A stretch of DNA of 13,974 nt, taken from NCBI GenBank assembly GCA_016844485.1, contig JAENIZ010000031.1, forward strand, positions 1 to 13,974. The letters are read 5' to 3'. The notes below the pieces were generated by a model. The model saw only the letters and a list, made by a program, of their open reading frames with translations. It searched no databases and was not told where the DNA came from. This DNA is from Gammaproteobacteria bacterium. Its GTDB lineage: Bacteria > Pseudomonadota > Gammaproteobacteria > Eutrophobiales > Eutrophobiaceae. The translations under genes were made by a program, and so were the position numbers. Positions within the stretch are counted from its first letter, which is position 1. Every line of letters starts with the position of its first letter. Positions 7,167 through 13,974 of the stretch are shown here, in pieces.

Positions 7167-8333
7167 ATGTCTGGAGATAAAAATAAATTCCTTGGCAACA
7201 TCAGCCCTGAAAATTTCCTCAAAGAATATTGGCAGAAACAACCCTGTTTGATACGCCAGGCTTTTCCGGATTTCAATTGTCCGCTTGGTGCAGATGAACT
7301 GGCCGGACTTGCCTGTGAAGACGGTATCCGATCACGGTTGGTATTGGAAAAAGACGGTGATTATCCCTGGCAGGTCAAACATGGACCTTTTACGGAAAGT
7401 GATTTCAAATCCCTGCCTGATACTCATTGGTCGCTACTGGTACAGGATGTGAATCAACATGTCCCTGAAATTGCCGCGTTGTTACAACATTTCTGTTTCA
7501 TCCCCTTCTGGCGTATAGACGATATCATGATCAGTTATGCCGCGGAGCAAGGCAGTGTCGGCCCGCACCTCGACAGCTATGATGTTTTCCTGCTGCAGGG
7601 CACGGGTAAACGGCAATGGCAGATCAACCCTGACGATTACAGCGAAGATGACTTCATTCCTGATCTTGATCTGCGCATCCTTAAACATTTTCAGTCAAAA
7701 CAGGACTGGATGCTTGAACCCGGTGATATGCTTTACCTGCCTCCCGGTGTGGCGCATCTCGGCATTGCAGTGGAGCCTTGTCTTACACTCTCTATCGGTT
7801 TCCTTGCCCCTTCCCGGAGTGAGTTGATCACCAATTTTATTGACGATTCTCTGGCGAATTCTCCCCATGGTATCCGCTACAGCGACCCTGATTTGAAAAT
7901 ACAGCAACACCCTGGAGAAATCTCAAAACAAAGTCTTGAAAAAATCAGACACATGATGGCTTCTGCCCTCGCAGATACAGCCGGCATTGATCACTGGTTT
8001 GGAAAATACATAACACGTATGCAAACAGGACCTGTTCCTGTTAACGAAACCAGGCTTGATCCGGCTGCATTCAAATCCTGTTTCATGGAAAAAGAAATTT
8101 TGCACAGGAATGATTATTGTCGATCTGCATTCATTCAACATGACAACAAAATAACACTCTTTATTAATGGTGAAGAATATCCTCTGCCGAAAGAACTATT
8201 GTTCGCGGCAAAACTGATTACAGAACAACGCCGGATTGACTTCCGGACTTTCGAAAATCACCCCCTGTTAAATGAAATACTCGTTATTCTTTGTGAGCTT
8301 TACAATCAGGATATCTATTATTTTGAAGGTTAG
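7167..8333 (+). CDS. roxA: Ribosomal protein uL16 arginine hydroxylase, JmjC/cupin type
   Basis: RoxA (YcfD) is an Fe(II)- and 2-oxoglutarate-dependent oxygenase that hydroxylates an arginine of ribosomal protein L16. The 388-residue product shows the N-terminal FLKEYWQKQPCLIRQAFP block, the cupin core with iron ligands H134 and D136 (GPHLDSYDVFLLQ) and H197 (LPPGVAHLGIA), the GKRQWQI strand after the first ligands, and a C-terminal winged-helix-like part from about 310 (LFINGEEYPLP, LITEQRRIDF). Length is close to that of E. coli RoxA (373). It stands 102 nt after purB, with the heptamer repeat element between, and has a weak ribosome-binding site, so it may depend on purB transcription. Other cupin hydroxylases are possible in principle, but the purB neighbourhood and the motif set make RoxA the best call. 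Confidence 0.88.
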   Translation: MSGDKNKFLGNISPENFLKEYWQKQPCLIRQAFPDFNCPLGADELAGLACEDGIRSRLVLEKDGDYPWQVKHGPFTESDFKSLPDTHWSLLVQDVNQHVPEIAALLQHFCFIPFWRIDDIMISYAAEQGSVGPHLDSYDVFLLQGTGKRQWQINPDDYSEDDFIPDLDLRILKHFQSKQDWMLEPGDMLYLPPGVAHLGIAVEPCLTLSIGFLAPSRSELITNFIDDSLANSPHGIRYSDPDLKIQQHPGEISKQSLEKIRHMMASALADTAGIDHWFGKYITRMQTGPVPVNETRLDPAAFKSCFMEKEILHRNDYCRSAFIQHDNKITLFINGEEYPLPKELLFAAKLITEQRRIDFRTFENHPLLNEILVILCELYNQDIYYFEG

Positions 8334-8441
8334 GGATTCCCCATCGCAAAATGGTTCACAATTTAAAATAAAAGGGTTTGTTCCTGTCTCAAGGGTGAAC
8401 TATCATCGCTTTCAGGCGTTGAATTAAGGCATTAATTTAAT

Positions 8442-8954
8442 ATGGATAACTTCGATGACTACAAACTGGCTGTAACAAGCAAGCTCATTGAGCTTGAAAG
8501 CTGTGAGGAAAATCGCCTTGCAGTAACCTGTATGGCACAGCAATGCACACGCACACTCGATATCATCAGCCGGCTGCTTGACCCGCCCATCTTTGATTCC
8601 ACCGGTTTTATTGAGGCCGTCAGACAGCTGGTCGTAAGGTATCGTAATCCGCTAATCAGGGTGATTGTGTTTGATCCTGAGACGATTGTCGGACACGGGC
8701 ACCGGCTGGTTGACCTGGCTGGAGATTTGACCAGTTTTATCCAAATCCGCAAGGTGAGCTCCGAATATAATGATTACAATGAATGCCTGCTGATTGCAGA
8801 CAGCGTGGGTTATATCCACAGGAAACACGCCGACCGTTATGAGGCCACTGTAAACTTTAATGACCGCCGCCAGTCAAAACATTTACAGAAGGGATTTGAA
8901 GGGATGTGGGAGACGGCCATACCGGACCCCAATCTGAGACGGGTAAATTTATGA
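8442..8954 (+). CDS. DUF7931-like protein of unknown function
   Basis: This is a 170-residue soluble protein without signal peptide or membrane helix. Recognisable blocks are IRVIVFDP (72-79), GHGHRLVDLA (84-93), IQIRKV (100-105), IADSVGYIHRKHADRYE (118-134) and NFNDR (138-142), ending in PDPNLRRVNL. I recognise this as the pattern of DUF7931 proteins, which have a phospholipase-D-like fold look but lack the HKD catalytic motif; H127 and H129 in the RKHADRYE block do not form one. Function is unknown. Its stop overlaps the next gene's start (ATGA), so the two are probably coupled. A weak promoter-like pair, TTGTTC (8378-8383) and TATCAT (8401-8406), is spaced by 17 nt upstream; no good ribosome-binding site is seen. 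Confidence 0.55.
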   Translation: MDNFDDYKLAVTSKLIELESCEENRLAVTCMAQQCTRTLDIISRLLDPPIFDSTGFIEAVRQLVVRYRNPLIRVIVFDPETIVGHGHRLVDLAGDLTSFIQIRKVSSEYNDYNECLLIADSVGYIHRKHADRYEATVNFNDRRQSKHLQKGFEGMWETAIPDPNLRRVNL

Positions 8955-9823
8955 AACGCCGATTATTCATACTGTTATTTCTGACTTTATCCTGTCTGTC
9001 CCCGGACATTCAGGCCGGAGAGATGATCATGGAAATCATTCCACTCCAGCATCGAATGACTGATGATGTTGTTCCCATCCTGAGGCCATTGGTTGCCCCA
9101 GGTGGAACAATCACCGGCATGAATAATCAATTGATTATCAAGACCACTCCGGACAATCTTGCCGAGATTAAGAACGTATTGCAGAGTCTGGATCGTTCTC
9201 CCCGCCGGCTGTTAATCACCGTCAAACAGGACATTGGTGGCCAGATACATACACAGGAACATTCAGTATCAGGAAAATATTCATCCGGGAACATCAGTAT
9301 CAAGAGCCGCGATCCAGGCCACTCTCATGAAGGCGTGATTATTTCAGGTACGGATGATGAGGGTAATATCATCCGTTACCGTGGCCTGGACACCAGTTCG
9401 GAGACAGACGATAAAAATGCCTTCAGCGTACAGGCCCTGGAAGGATATCCCGCCTTCATCCAGTCCGGCCAGTCCGTGCCCGTGCAAAACAGGACGGCCT
9501 ATGTCACTCCAGGCGGTGTCGTGGTCAATGACAATATCGAATACCACGATGTGACTTCCGGATTTTATGTATTACCCCGCCTGAACGGTGACCAGGTCAC
9601 ACTGCTGGTTGCCCCCAGATTATCCCGGATCAAACCGGGCCAGGCCCCGGTATTTGATGTGCAGAACGTTGAGACCACCGCCAGTGGCCGGTTAGGGGAA
9701 TGGATTGAGCTGGGGGGAATCGACCAGAGTTTCAGTGATAATAGCAGGCAAACCCTGTCTTCCTCCCGGACACGCGGGCAGGAATTGCGCTCTGTATTGA
9801 TTAAGGTTGTTGAAATAAAATAA
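8951..9823 (+). CDS. Short exported secretin-like protein (NolW/GspD N-domain type)
   Basis: The product has 290 residues. An N-terminal signal peptide (KRR, then a hydrophobic core 5-17) probably ends after IQA at 22, so the protein is periplasmic or outer-membrane associated. Residues about 27-92 form a secretin N-domain repeat: IIPLQHRMTDDVVPILRPL, then GGTITGMNNQLIIKTTPDN and an IKNVLQSLDRSPRRLLITV helix-strand. After a polar stretch (about 95-170), the C-terminal part (VLPRLNGDQVTLLVAP at 207-222, GEWIELGG at 249-256, ending LRSVLIKVVEIK) resembles the final strands of secretins. It is far shorter than GspD or PilQ (600 or more) and stands alone, with no type II, III or IV pilus genes nearby, so pore formation is unproven. 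I chose the ATG at 8951, which overlaps the upstream stop and gives the signal peptide. Confidence 0.7.
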   Translation: MKRRLFILLFLTLSCLSPDIQAGEMIMEIIPLQHRMTDDVVPILRPLVAPGGTITGMNNQLIIKTTPDNLAEIKNVLQSLDRSPRRLLITVKQDIGGQIHTQEHSVSGKYSSGNISIKSRDPGHSHEGVIISGTDDEGNIIRYRGLDTSSETDDKNAFSVQALEGYPAFIQSGQSVPVQNRTAYVTPGGVVVNDNIEYHDVTSGFYVLPRLNGDQVTLLVAPRLSRIKPGQAPVFDVQNVETTASGRLGEWIELGGIDQSFSDNSRQTLSSSRTRGQELRSVLIKVVEIK

Positions 9824-9955
9824 CCTCTAAAATTGTTCTTTTGTTCAATTACTGCGTTGCGGCGCTTCTTGCAATGCTCATTTACTATGTATGTAAATTG
9901 CGCTTCTCGAAAGCACCGCGCCTTGTACTTGAACAAATATTACTGGTTTTAGGGG
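9824..9955. repeat. 132-nt imperfect palindromic element upstream of purL
   Basis: The outer arms CCTCTAAAA (9824-9832) and TTTTAGGGG (9947-9955) pair over nine positions with one G-U. Inside them TTGTTCAA (9841-9848) and TTGAACAA (9929-9936) are exact complements, GCGGCGCTT (9859-9867) pairs with AAGCACCGC (9911-9919) at eight of nine, and ATTTAC (9880-9885) pairs with GTAAAT (9893-9898) around a 7-nt loop. A T6 run (9961-9966) follows five bases later. It begins directly after the secretin-like gene's stop. It could be a large terminator or a copy of a dispersed palindromic repeat. Confidence 0.6.
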
Positions 9956-10013
9956 TAATATTTTTTATAGTGCACTAATTCCTGCTTGAACAAAAATTAT
10001 AGTTGAAACATTA

Positions 10014-13000
10014 ATGCTTATTTTTCGCGGGGCAATCGCCCGTTCCGGTTTTCGTATTAGTAAAATCCTTGCCTCGATACAAATTTCAGCGCCTGTCGTT
10101 AAATCACTGCACGCCGAGTATATTCATTTTGTCAAATTGAATGATGAATTAAACACGGATGAAATGGCCCGGCTTGAGAACCTGTTTCACTATGGAGCTG
10201 TAGCGCCTGAAACAGAAACCAGGGGGACACTTCTGCTTGTCACACCGCGGCCCGGGACGATTTCACCGTGGTCCAGCAAGGCCACGGATATCGCGCATAA
10301 TTGTGGATTGCACAAGGTTATTCGTCTGGAACGCGGTACGGCATGGTACCTGAAAACAGATAATGGCGTTATACCTTCCCCTGATATCATCGAGAACATC
10401 AAGCCCCTGATCCATGATCGCATGACTGAAACCGTCATGTTGCGCTTTGATCAGGCAGAGTCCCTGTTCCATGAGATGCAACCAGCATCTCTGACCACAA
10501 TCGATATCATGCAAAAAGGCCGGGCCGCCCTGACCGAGGTCAATATAACCATGGGTCTGGCCCTGTCTGATGAAGAGATCATTTACTTGCTCGAAGGGTT
10601 TCAGGCACTGAAACGAAATCCAACTGACGTTGAACTCATGATGTTTGCACAAATCAATTCTGAACATTGTCGTCACAAGATCTTCAATGCCGAATGGTGG
10701 ATCAATGATCAGCAGATGGAACAGTCCTTGTTTGACATGATCCGTAAAACACATGTCAGTAACCCCGGACGCACTCTGTCCGCCTACAGCGATAATGCCG
10801 CTGTCACAACAGGTTATCCAGCGCTACGGTTTTTTCCGCACCCTGCAAATCATCACTACCAATCACGCAAGGAAGACGTACATATCCTGATGAAGGTGGA
10901 GACCCATAATCATCCGACGGCTATATCACCCTACCCTGGCGCTGCCACCGGATCAGGCGGTGAGATCCGGGATGAGGCTGCGACCGGGCGTGGTGCAAAA
11001 CCCAAGGCGGGACTGACCGGGTTTTCGGTATCCAATCTCAATATTCCGGGTTTTCGGCAACCCTGGGAAGAAAATAACGGTAAACCTGATCGGATCGTCT
11101 CGGCACTGGACATCATGCTGGAAGGCCCGATCGGCGGCGCTTCCTTCAACAACGAATTCGGCAGACCCGCACTGTGCGGTTATTTCCGCACCTACGAACA
11201 GACAGGAAGTAATTGCATCATCCGTGGATACCACAAACCAATCATGCTTGCCGGTGGCTATGGCATGATCCGCACCCGGCATATACACAAAGAGATTATT
11301 CCTTCAGGGGCAAAACTGATTGTGCTGGGTGGTCCGGCCATGTTGATCGGTCTCGGCGGTGGCGCCGCATCATCAATGGCCTCAGGCAAAAGCGATGCAT
11401 TTCTGGATTTTGCCTCGGTACAGCGAGACAACGCGGAGATACAGCGCCGCTGCCAGGAAGTCATCGATGCCTGTTGTGCCCTGGATGAGGCCAATCCGAT
11501 CATCTCAATCCACGATGTTGGCGCAGGCGGCCTGTCCAATGCACTGCCGGAAATGATCAATACAAGTCAGCGTGGGGCCCGGTTTGAATTACGCAAGATA
11601 CCGAATGCAGAGCCTGGAATGTCGCCCATGGAGATCTGGTGCAACGAGGCACAGGAAAGATTTGTGCTCGCCATCAATCCCCAATCACTGGAAACTTTCA
11701 GCCGGTTATGTGCACGTGAACGCGCCCCGTTCGCCATATTGGGTGAAGCAACAAATAATAGTCAATTGATCCTCAATGATGAATTATTTAGCAACAAATC
11801 CATCGATATACCGCTTCCGTTCTTGTTGGGAAAATTACCGCGCATGCGGCGAATTGCAAAGCATGTGGAGATTGAACAGAAGGTATTTGATTACCATGCG
11901 CTTGATCTGAAGGAAACCATACACCGTATCCTGCACCTGCCTGCGGTTGCAGATAAACGCTTTCTGATTACCATCGCTGATCGCAGTGTATCCGGGCTTG
12001 TAGTCCGCGACCAGATGGTCGGTCCATGGCAAACACCCATTGCGGATTGCGCCATTACTTCCAGCGCCATCGATGCCTATGTAGGTGAGGCCATGGCTAT
12101 TGGTGAACGCACACCAATCGCATTGATCAATGCCCCCGCCTCCGGCCGTATGGCCATTGGTGAGGCCATTACCAATATTGCAGCTGCAAGAATCCTGCAT
12201 CTCGAGGATATAACCTTGTCCGGTAACTGGATGGCCGCCTGTGGTGAAGGTGATGAGGATGCGAGACTCTACGCCACGGTCCAGGCTGTCAGTCAATTTT
12301 GCCAGTCATTAAGGATCTGTATTCCGGTAGGCAAAGATTCCTTATCCATGAACACCGTATGGCGGGAAAACGAAAAACAAAAACAGGTCACTGCCCCCTT
12401 ATCACTCATCATTTCGGCCTTTGCGCCCGTCGCAGATATTCGCCAGAGTCTTACACCACAACTGAGGACTGATGCCGGTGAATCTGTATTAATCCTGATT
12501 GATCTCGGCCTGGGGAAAAATCGTATCGGCGGTACTGCATTGACCCAGGTTTACAATCATATTGGTGGCGACACACCTGATATTGATAATGCCGGGGATT
12601 TAAAGACCTTTTTCCGATCCATCCAGATCATGAATGAAATGGGCTTGCTGCTCGCCTATCATGATCGTTCCGACGGCGGGTTGTTTGTCACCCTGTGTGA
12701 AATGGCCTTTGCCGGGCGGACTGGAATTGATATCACACTTGATAGTTTTAATCACGATGTCATTCCGGTTTTATTCAATGAGGAACTGGGGGCTGTCATC
12801 CAGGTACGAAAACAAGATATCGAACTCATAAAAATAATATTTCAGGATACGGGGTTGTCAGAACATATTCACGTACTTGGTGTGCTAAACAATGATCGGA
12901 AATTGCGCATTAATTATAACGATGAGACCGTGTTGTCTGAAGATATATTCGCCTTGCACCGGCTCTGGTCTGAAACGAGTTTCCAGATGCAGTCCCTGCG

Positions 13001-13055
13001 GGATAATCCGCAGTGTGCCGTTCGCGATCAATCAAATTGCACCCCGTATCCATAA
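10014..13055 (+). CDS. purL: Phosphoribosylformylglycinamidine synthase, synthetase part of a broken purL
   Basis: PurL converts FGAR, glutamine and ATP to FGAM, the fourth step of IMP synthesis. In gammaproteobacteria it is one chain of about 1,300 residues with an N-terminal PurS-like part, an ATP-binding synthetase core and a C-terminal glutaminase. This frame holds the first two: RGAIARSGFRISK at the start, RPGTISPWSSKATDIAHNCG (80-99), NSEHCRHK (215-222), KVETHNHPTA (294-303), ATGSGGEIRDE (311-321), and later DQMVGPWQTP, EAMAIGERTP, IPVGKDSLSM and AYHDRSDGGL. It agrees with E. coli PurL up to MQSLRDNPQCA, then reads 12 unrelated residues and stops at TAA 13053-13055. The glutaminase continues in the +1 frame. 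The synthetase core looks intact. The ribosome-binding site is weak. Confidence 0.93.
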   Translation: MLIFRGAIARSGFRISKILASIQISAPVVKSLHAEYIHFVKLNDELNTDEMARLENLFHYGAVAPETETRGTLLLVTPRPGTISPWSSKATDIAHNCGLHKVIRLERGTAWYLKTDNGVIPSPDIIENIKPLIHDRMTETVMLRFDQAESLFHEMQPASLTTIDIMQKGRAALTEVNITMGLALSDEEIIYLLEGFQALKRNPTDVELMMFAQINSEHCRHKIFNAEWWINDQQMEQSLFDMIRKTHVSNPGRTLSAYSDNAAVTTGYPALRFFPHPANHHYQSRKEDVHILMKVETHNHPTAISPYPGAATGSGGEIRDEAATGRGAKPKAGLTGFSVSNLNIPGFRQPWEENNGKPDRIVSALDIMLEGPIGGASFNNEFGRPALCGYFRTYEQTGSNCIIRGYHKPIMLAGGYGMIRTRHIHKEIIPSGAKLIVLGGPAMLIGLGGGAASSMASGKSDAFLDFASVQRDNAEIQRRCQEVIDACCALDEANPIISIHDVGAGGLSNALPEMINTSQRGARFELRKIPNAEPGMSPMEIWCNEAQERFVLAINPQSLETFSRLCARERAPFAILGEATNNSQLILNDELFSNKSIDIPLPFLLGKLPRMRRIAKHVEIEQKVFDYHALDLKETIHRILHLPAVADKRFLITIADRSVSGLVVRDQMVGPWQTPIADCAITSSAIDAYVGEAMAIGERTPIALINAPASGRMAIGEAITNIAAARILHLEDITLSGNWMAACGEGDEDARLYATVQAVSQFCQSLRICIPVGKDSLSMNTVWRENEKQKQVTAPLSLIISAFAPVADIRQSLTPQLRTDAGESVLILIDLGLGKNRIGGTALTQVYNHIGGDTPDIDNAGDLKTFFRSIQIMNEMGLLLAYHDRSDGGLFVTLCEMAFAGRTGIDITLDSFNHDVIPVLFNEELGAVIQVRKQDIELIKIIFQDTGLSEHIHVLGVLNNDRKLRINYNDETVLSEDIFALHRLWSETSFQMQSLRDNPQCAVRDQSNCTPYP

Positions 13056-13071
13056 AAAAGCACGGCCGCCC

Positions 13072-13827
13072 ATGGCTATCCTGCGTGAGCAAGGTGTAAA
13101 CGGTCAGGTGGAGATGGCGGCTGCCTTTGATCGGGCTGGTTTTGATTGTGTTGATGTCCATATGAGCGACATTATTAATGGGGAGATATCACTGAAAATA
13201 TTTCGCGGGATAGCGACCTGTGGTGGTTTTTCCTATGGTGATGTGCTCGGCGCCGGTGGCGGTTGGGCCAAATCCATACTCTATAATCCAAGGGCGCGTG
13301 ACGAATTCCAGGCCTTTTTCTTGAGGGATGATACTTTCGGGCTTGGCGTCTGTAATGGTTGCCAGATGTTCTCGCACCTTCGGGATTTGATCCCCGGCGC
13401 GCAACATTGGCCTGATTTTATTCGCAACAGATCAGAACAATTCGAGGCGAGACTGGTGATGGTCGAAGTGACCGAGTCACCTTCTATATTGCTGAACGGC
13501 ATGTCAGGTTCACGCCTTCCGATCGTGGTAGCACATGGTGAAGGACAAGCACAATTTGAAACTGACGAGGCGGCTGTCAATGCCATAGTCGCCCTGCGTT
13601 TTGTTGACCACTATGGAAATCCGACAGATATTTATCCGCGTAATCCCAACGGTTCGCCACAGGGCAAGACCGGTTTCACCACAGCGGATGGCCGTTTCAC
13701 AATCTTGATGCCGCACCCGGAGAGGGTTTTTCTGAAAAAACAGTATTCCTGGTTACCGTATGACTGGATTGCAGAAAAAGGCCCCTGGATGCGGCTGTTC
13801 ATGAATGCCCGGGCATGGCTTGGGTAA
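13072..13827 (+). CDS. purL: Glutaminase domain of purL in a separate reading frame (PurQ-like)
   Basis: This frame encodes the class I glutamine amidotransferase domain that supplies ammonia to the synthetase. From the ATG at 13072 it has 251 residues: MAILREQGVN, GGFSYGDVLGAG (51-62), the nucleophile C94 in LGVCNGCQMF, HGEG (155-158), NPNGSP and the other triad members H215 and E217 in MPHPERVF, ending GPWMRLFMNARAWLG like E. coli PurL. Homology begins before this ATG: from 13021 the frame reads FAINQIAPRIHKKARPP, resembling the end of the interdomain linker. The frame is open back to about 12892, but that part is only the synthetase gene read out of frame. Position 63 is G where E. coli has E. 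Whether it is translated depends on re-initiation, as no clear ribosome-binding site precedes the ATG. Confidence 0.85.
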   Translation: MAILREQGVNGQVEMAAAFDRAGFDCVDVHMSDIINGEISLKIFRGIATCGGFSYGDVLGAGGGWAKSILYNPRARDEFQAFFLRDDTFGLGVCNGCQMFSHLRDLIPGAQHWPDFIRNRSEQFEARLVMVEVTESPSILLNGMSGSRLPIVVAHGEGQAQFETDEAAVNAIVALRFVDHYGNPTDIYPRNPNGSPQGKTGFTTADGRFTILMPHPERVFLKKQYSWLPYDWIAEKGPWMRLFMNARAWLG

Positions 13828-13920
13828 AGAATTTTTTTAAAAACAACCACCGACACACCCCTGACATCAACCATTTACTGTTGTAAACTATTATCACATC
13901 AATAAATTTCCGGTTTTATT

Positions 13921-13974
13921 ATGGCCAAGCCTGCAAACATATCAGAGACAGAACGCGATCTTTTTCGTCGCAGT
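13921..13974 (+). CDS. Start of a gene, possibly an Smr-domain protein (3' end outside window)
   Basis: Only 18 codons are visible: MAKPANISETERDLFRRS. The short disordered start followed by S-E-x-E/D-x-x-LFR is what many proteobacterial Smr (MutS2 C-terminal-like nuclease) proteins show at their N-terminus, so that family is my guess. The frame is open to the window edge. No Shine-Dalgarno sequence is visible, and a small hairpin (TTTAC, loop TGTT, GTAAA at 13874-13887) lies upstream. The identification is tentative. Confidence 0.4.
   Translation, partial: MAKPANISETERDLFRRS

Noticed and set aside
8906..8950. GTG start giving the secretin-like protein 15 more residues.
   Set aside because: It would bury the signal peptide and overlap the upstream gene by 49 nt; the ATG at 8951 gives a normal signal sequence and an ATGA overlap.
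8990..8997. Lipoprotein signal (LTLSC) in the secretin-like protein.
   Set aside because: Leucine at -2 and threonine at -3 do not fit the lipobox, and a signal peptidase I site after IQA fits better.
13041..13064. Programmed +1 frameshift at CCA TAA followed by an A-rich run, which would join the two purL frames.
   Set aside because: A shift here would give a full chain, but homology to the linker already changes frame at about 13020, about 20 codons of linker are missing, and no known purL uses frameshifting. A deletion explains all three facts.
12892..13071. Open frame upstream of the purL glutaminase as a genuine N-terminal extension.
   Set aside because: 12892-13020 is the synthetase coding sequence read out of frame; only from about 13021 does it resemble PurL.
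1..13974. CRISPR array, integron, phage or insertion-sequence content, or a defence system.
   Set aside because: No regularly spaced direct repeats, integrase, transposase or defence-gene motif was seen; the genes are housekeeping or conserved hypothetical.

Overview
The window reads as chromosomal core sequence from a gammaproteobacterium of moderate GC content. The single-chain PurL architecture, a RoxA-type cupin directly after purB, a Tas-type aldo/keto reductase and RNase T all point there. I cannot place it to genus, and low repeat-like spacers would fit an environmental lineage. No rRNA, tRNA, transposase, phage or CRISPR sequence is visible.

Layout. 1-831 (+): C-terminal part of a Kup potassium transporter. 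895-2504 (-): pyrC followed by rnt, overlapping by 25 nt. 2505-2910: a 406-nt spacer with a good sigma70-type promoter and several hairpins, leading into a 1-Cys peroxiredoxin (+). 3635-3844 (+): a small two-helix membrane protein. 3866-4504 (-): a MarC-family membrane protein. 4585-5625 (+): Tas-like aldo/keto reductase. 5697-8333 (+): purB and roxA. 8442-9823 (+): a DUF7931-like protein translationally coupled to a short secretin-like exported protein. 10014-13827 (+): purL, broken into two reading frames. 13921-end (+): start of a possible Smr-domain gene.

Functional themes. Three nucleotide-synthesis genes are present: pyrC (pyrimidine ring closure), purL (fourth step of IMP synthesis) and purB (a step of IMP synthesis and the last step to AMP). 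RNase T and RoxA belong to RNA maturation and ribosome modification. The peroxiredoxin deals with peroxides. The rest is membrane transport or poorly characterised envelope function.

What stands out. (1) pyrC keeps every metal ligand but is 16 codons short between the HxH motif and the carboxylated lysine, where the family has a conserved barrel strand. (2) purL is split by a frame change exactly at the linker between the synthetase and glutaminase domains, with about 20 codons of linker missing; an ATG sits at the first strand of the glutaminase domain. (3) Two spacers carry inverted pairs of degenerate 7-nt tandem repeats, and a 132-nt imperfect palindrome lies in front of purL. I did not find a convincing new multi-gene system; the two gene lesions and the spacer repeats are the points most worth checking.
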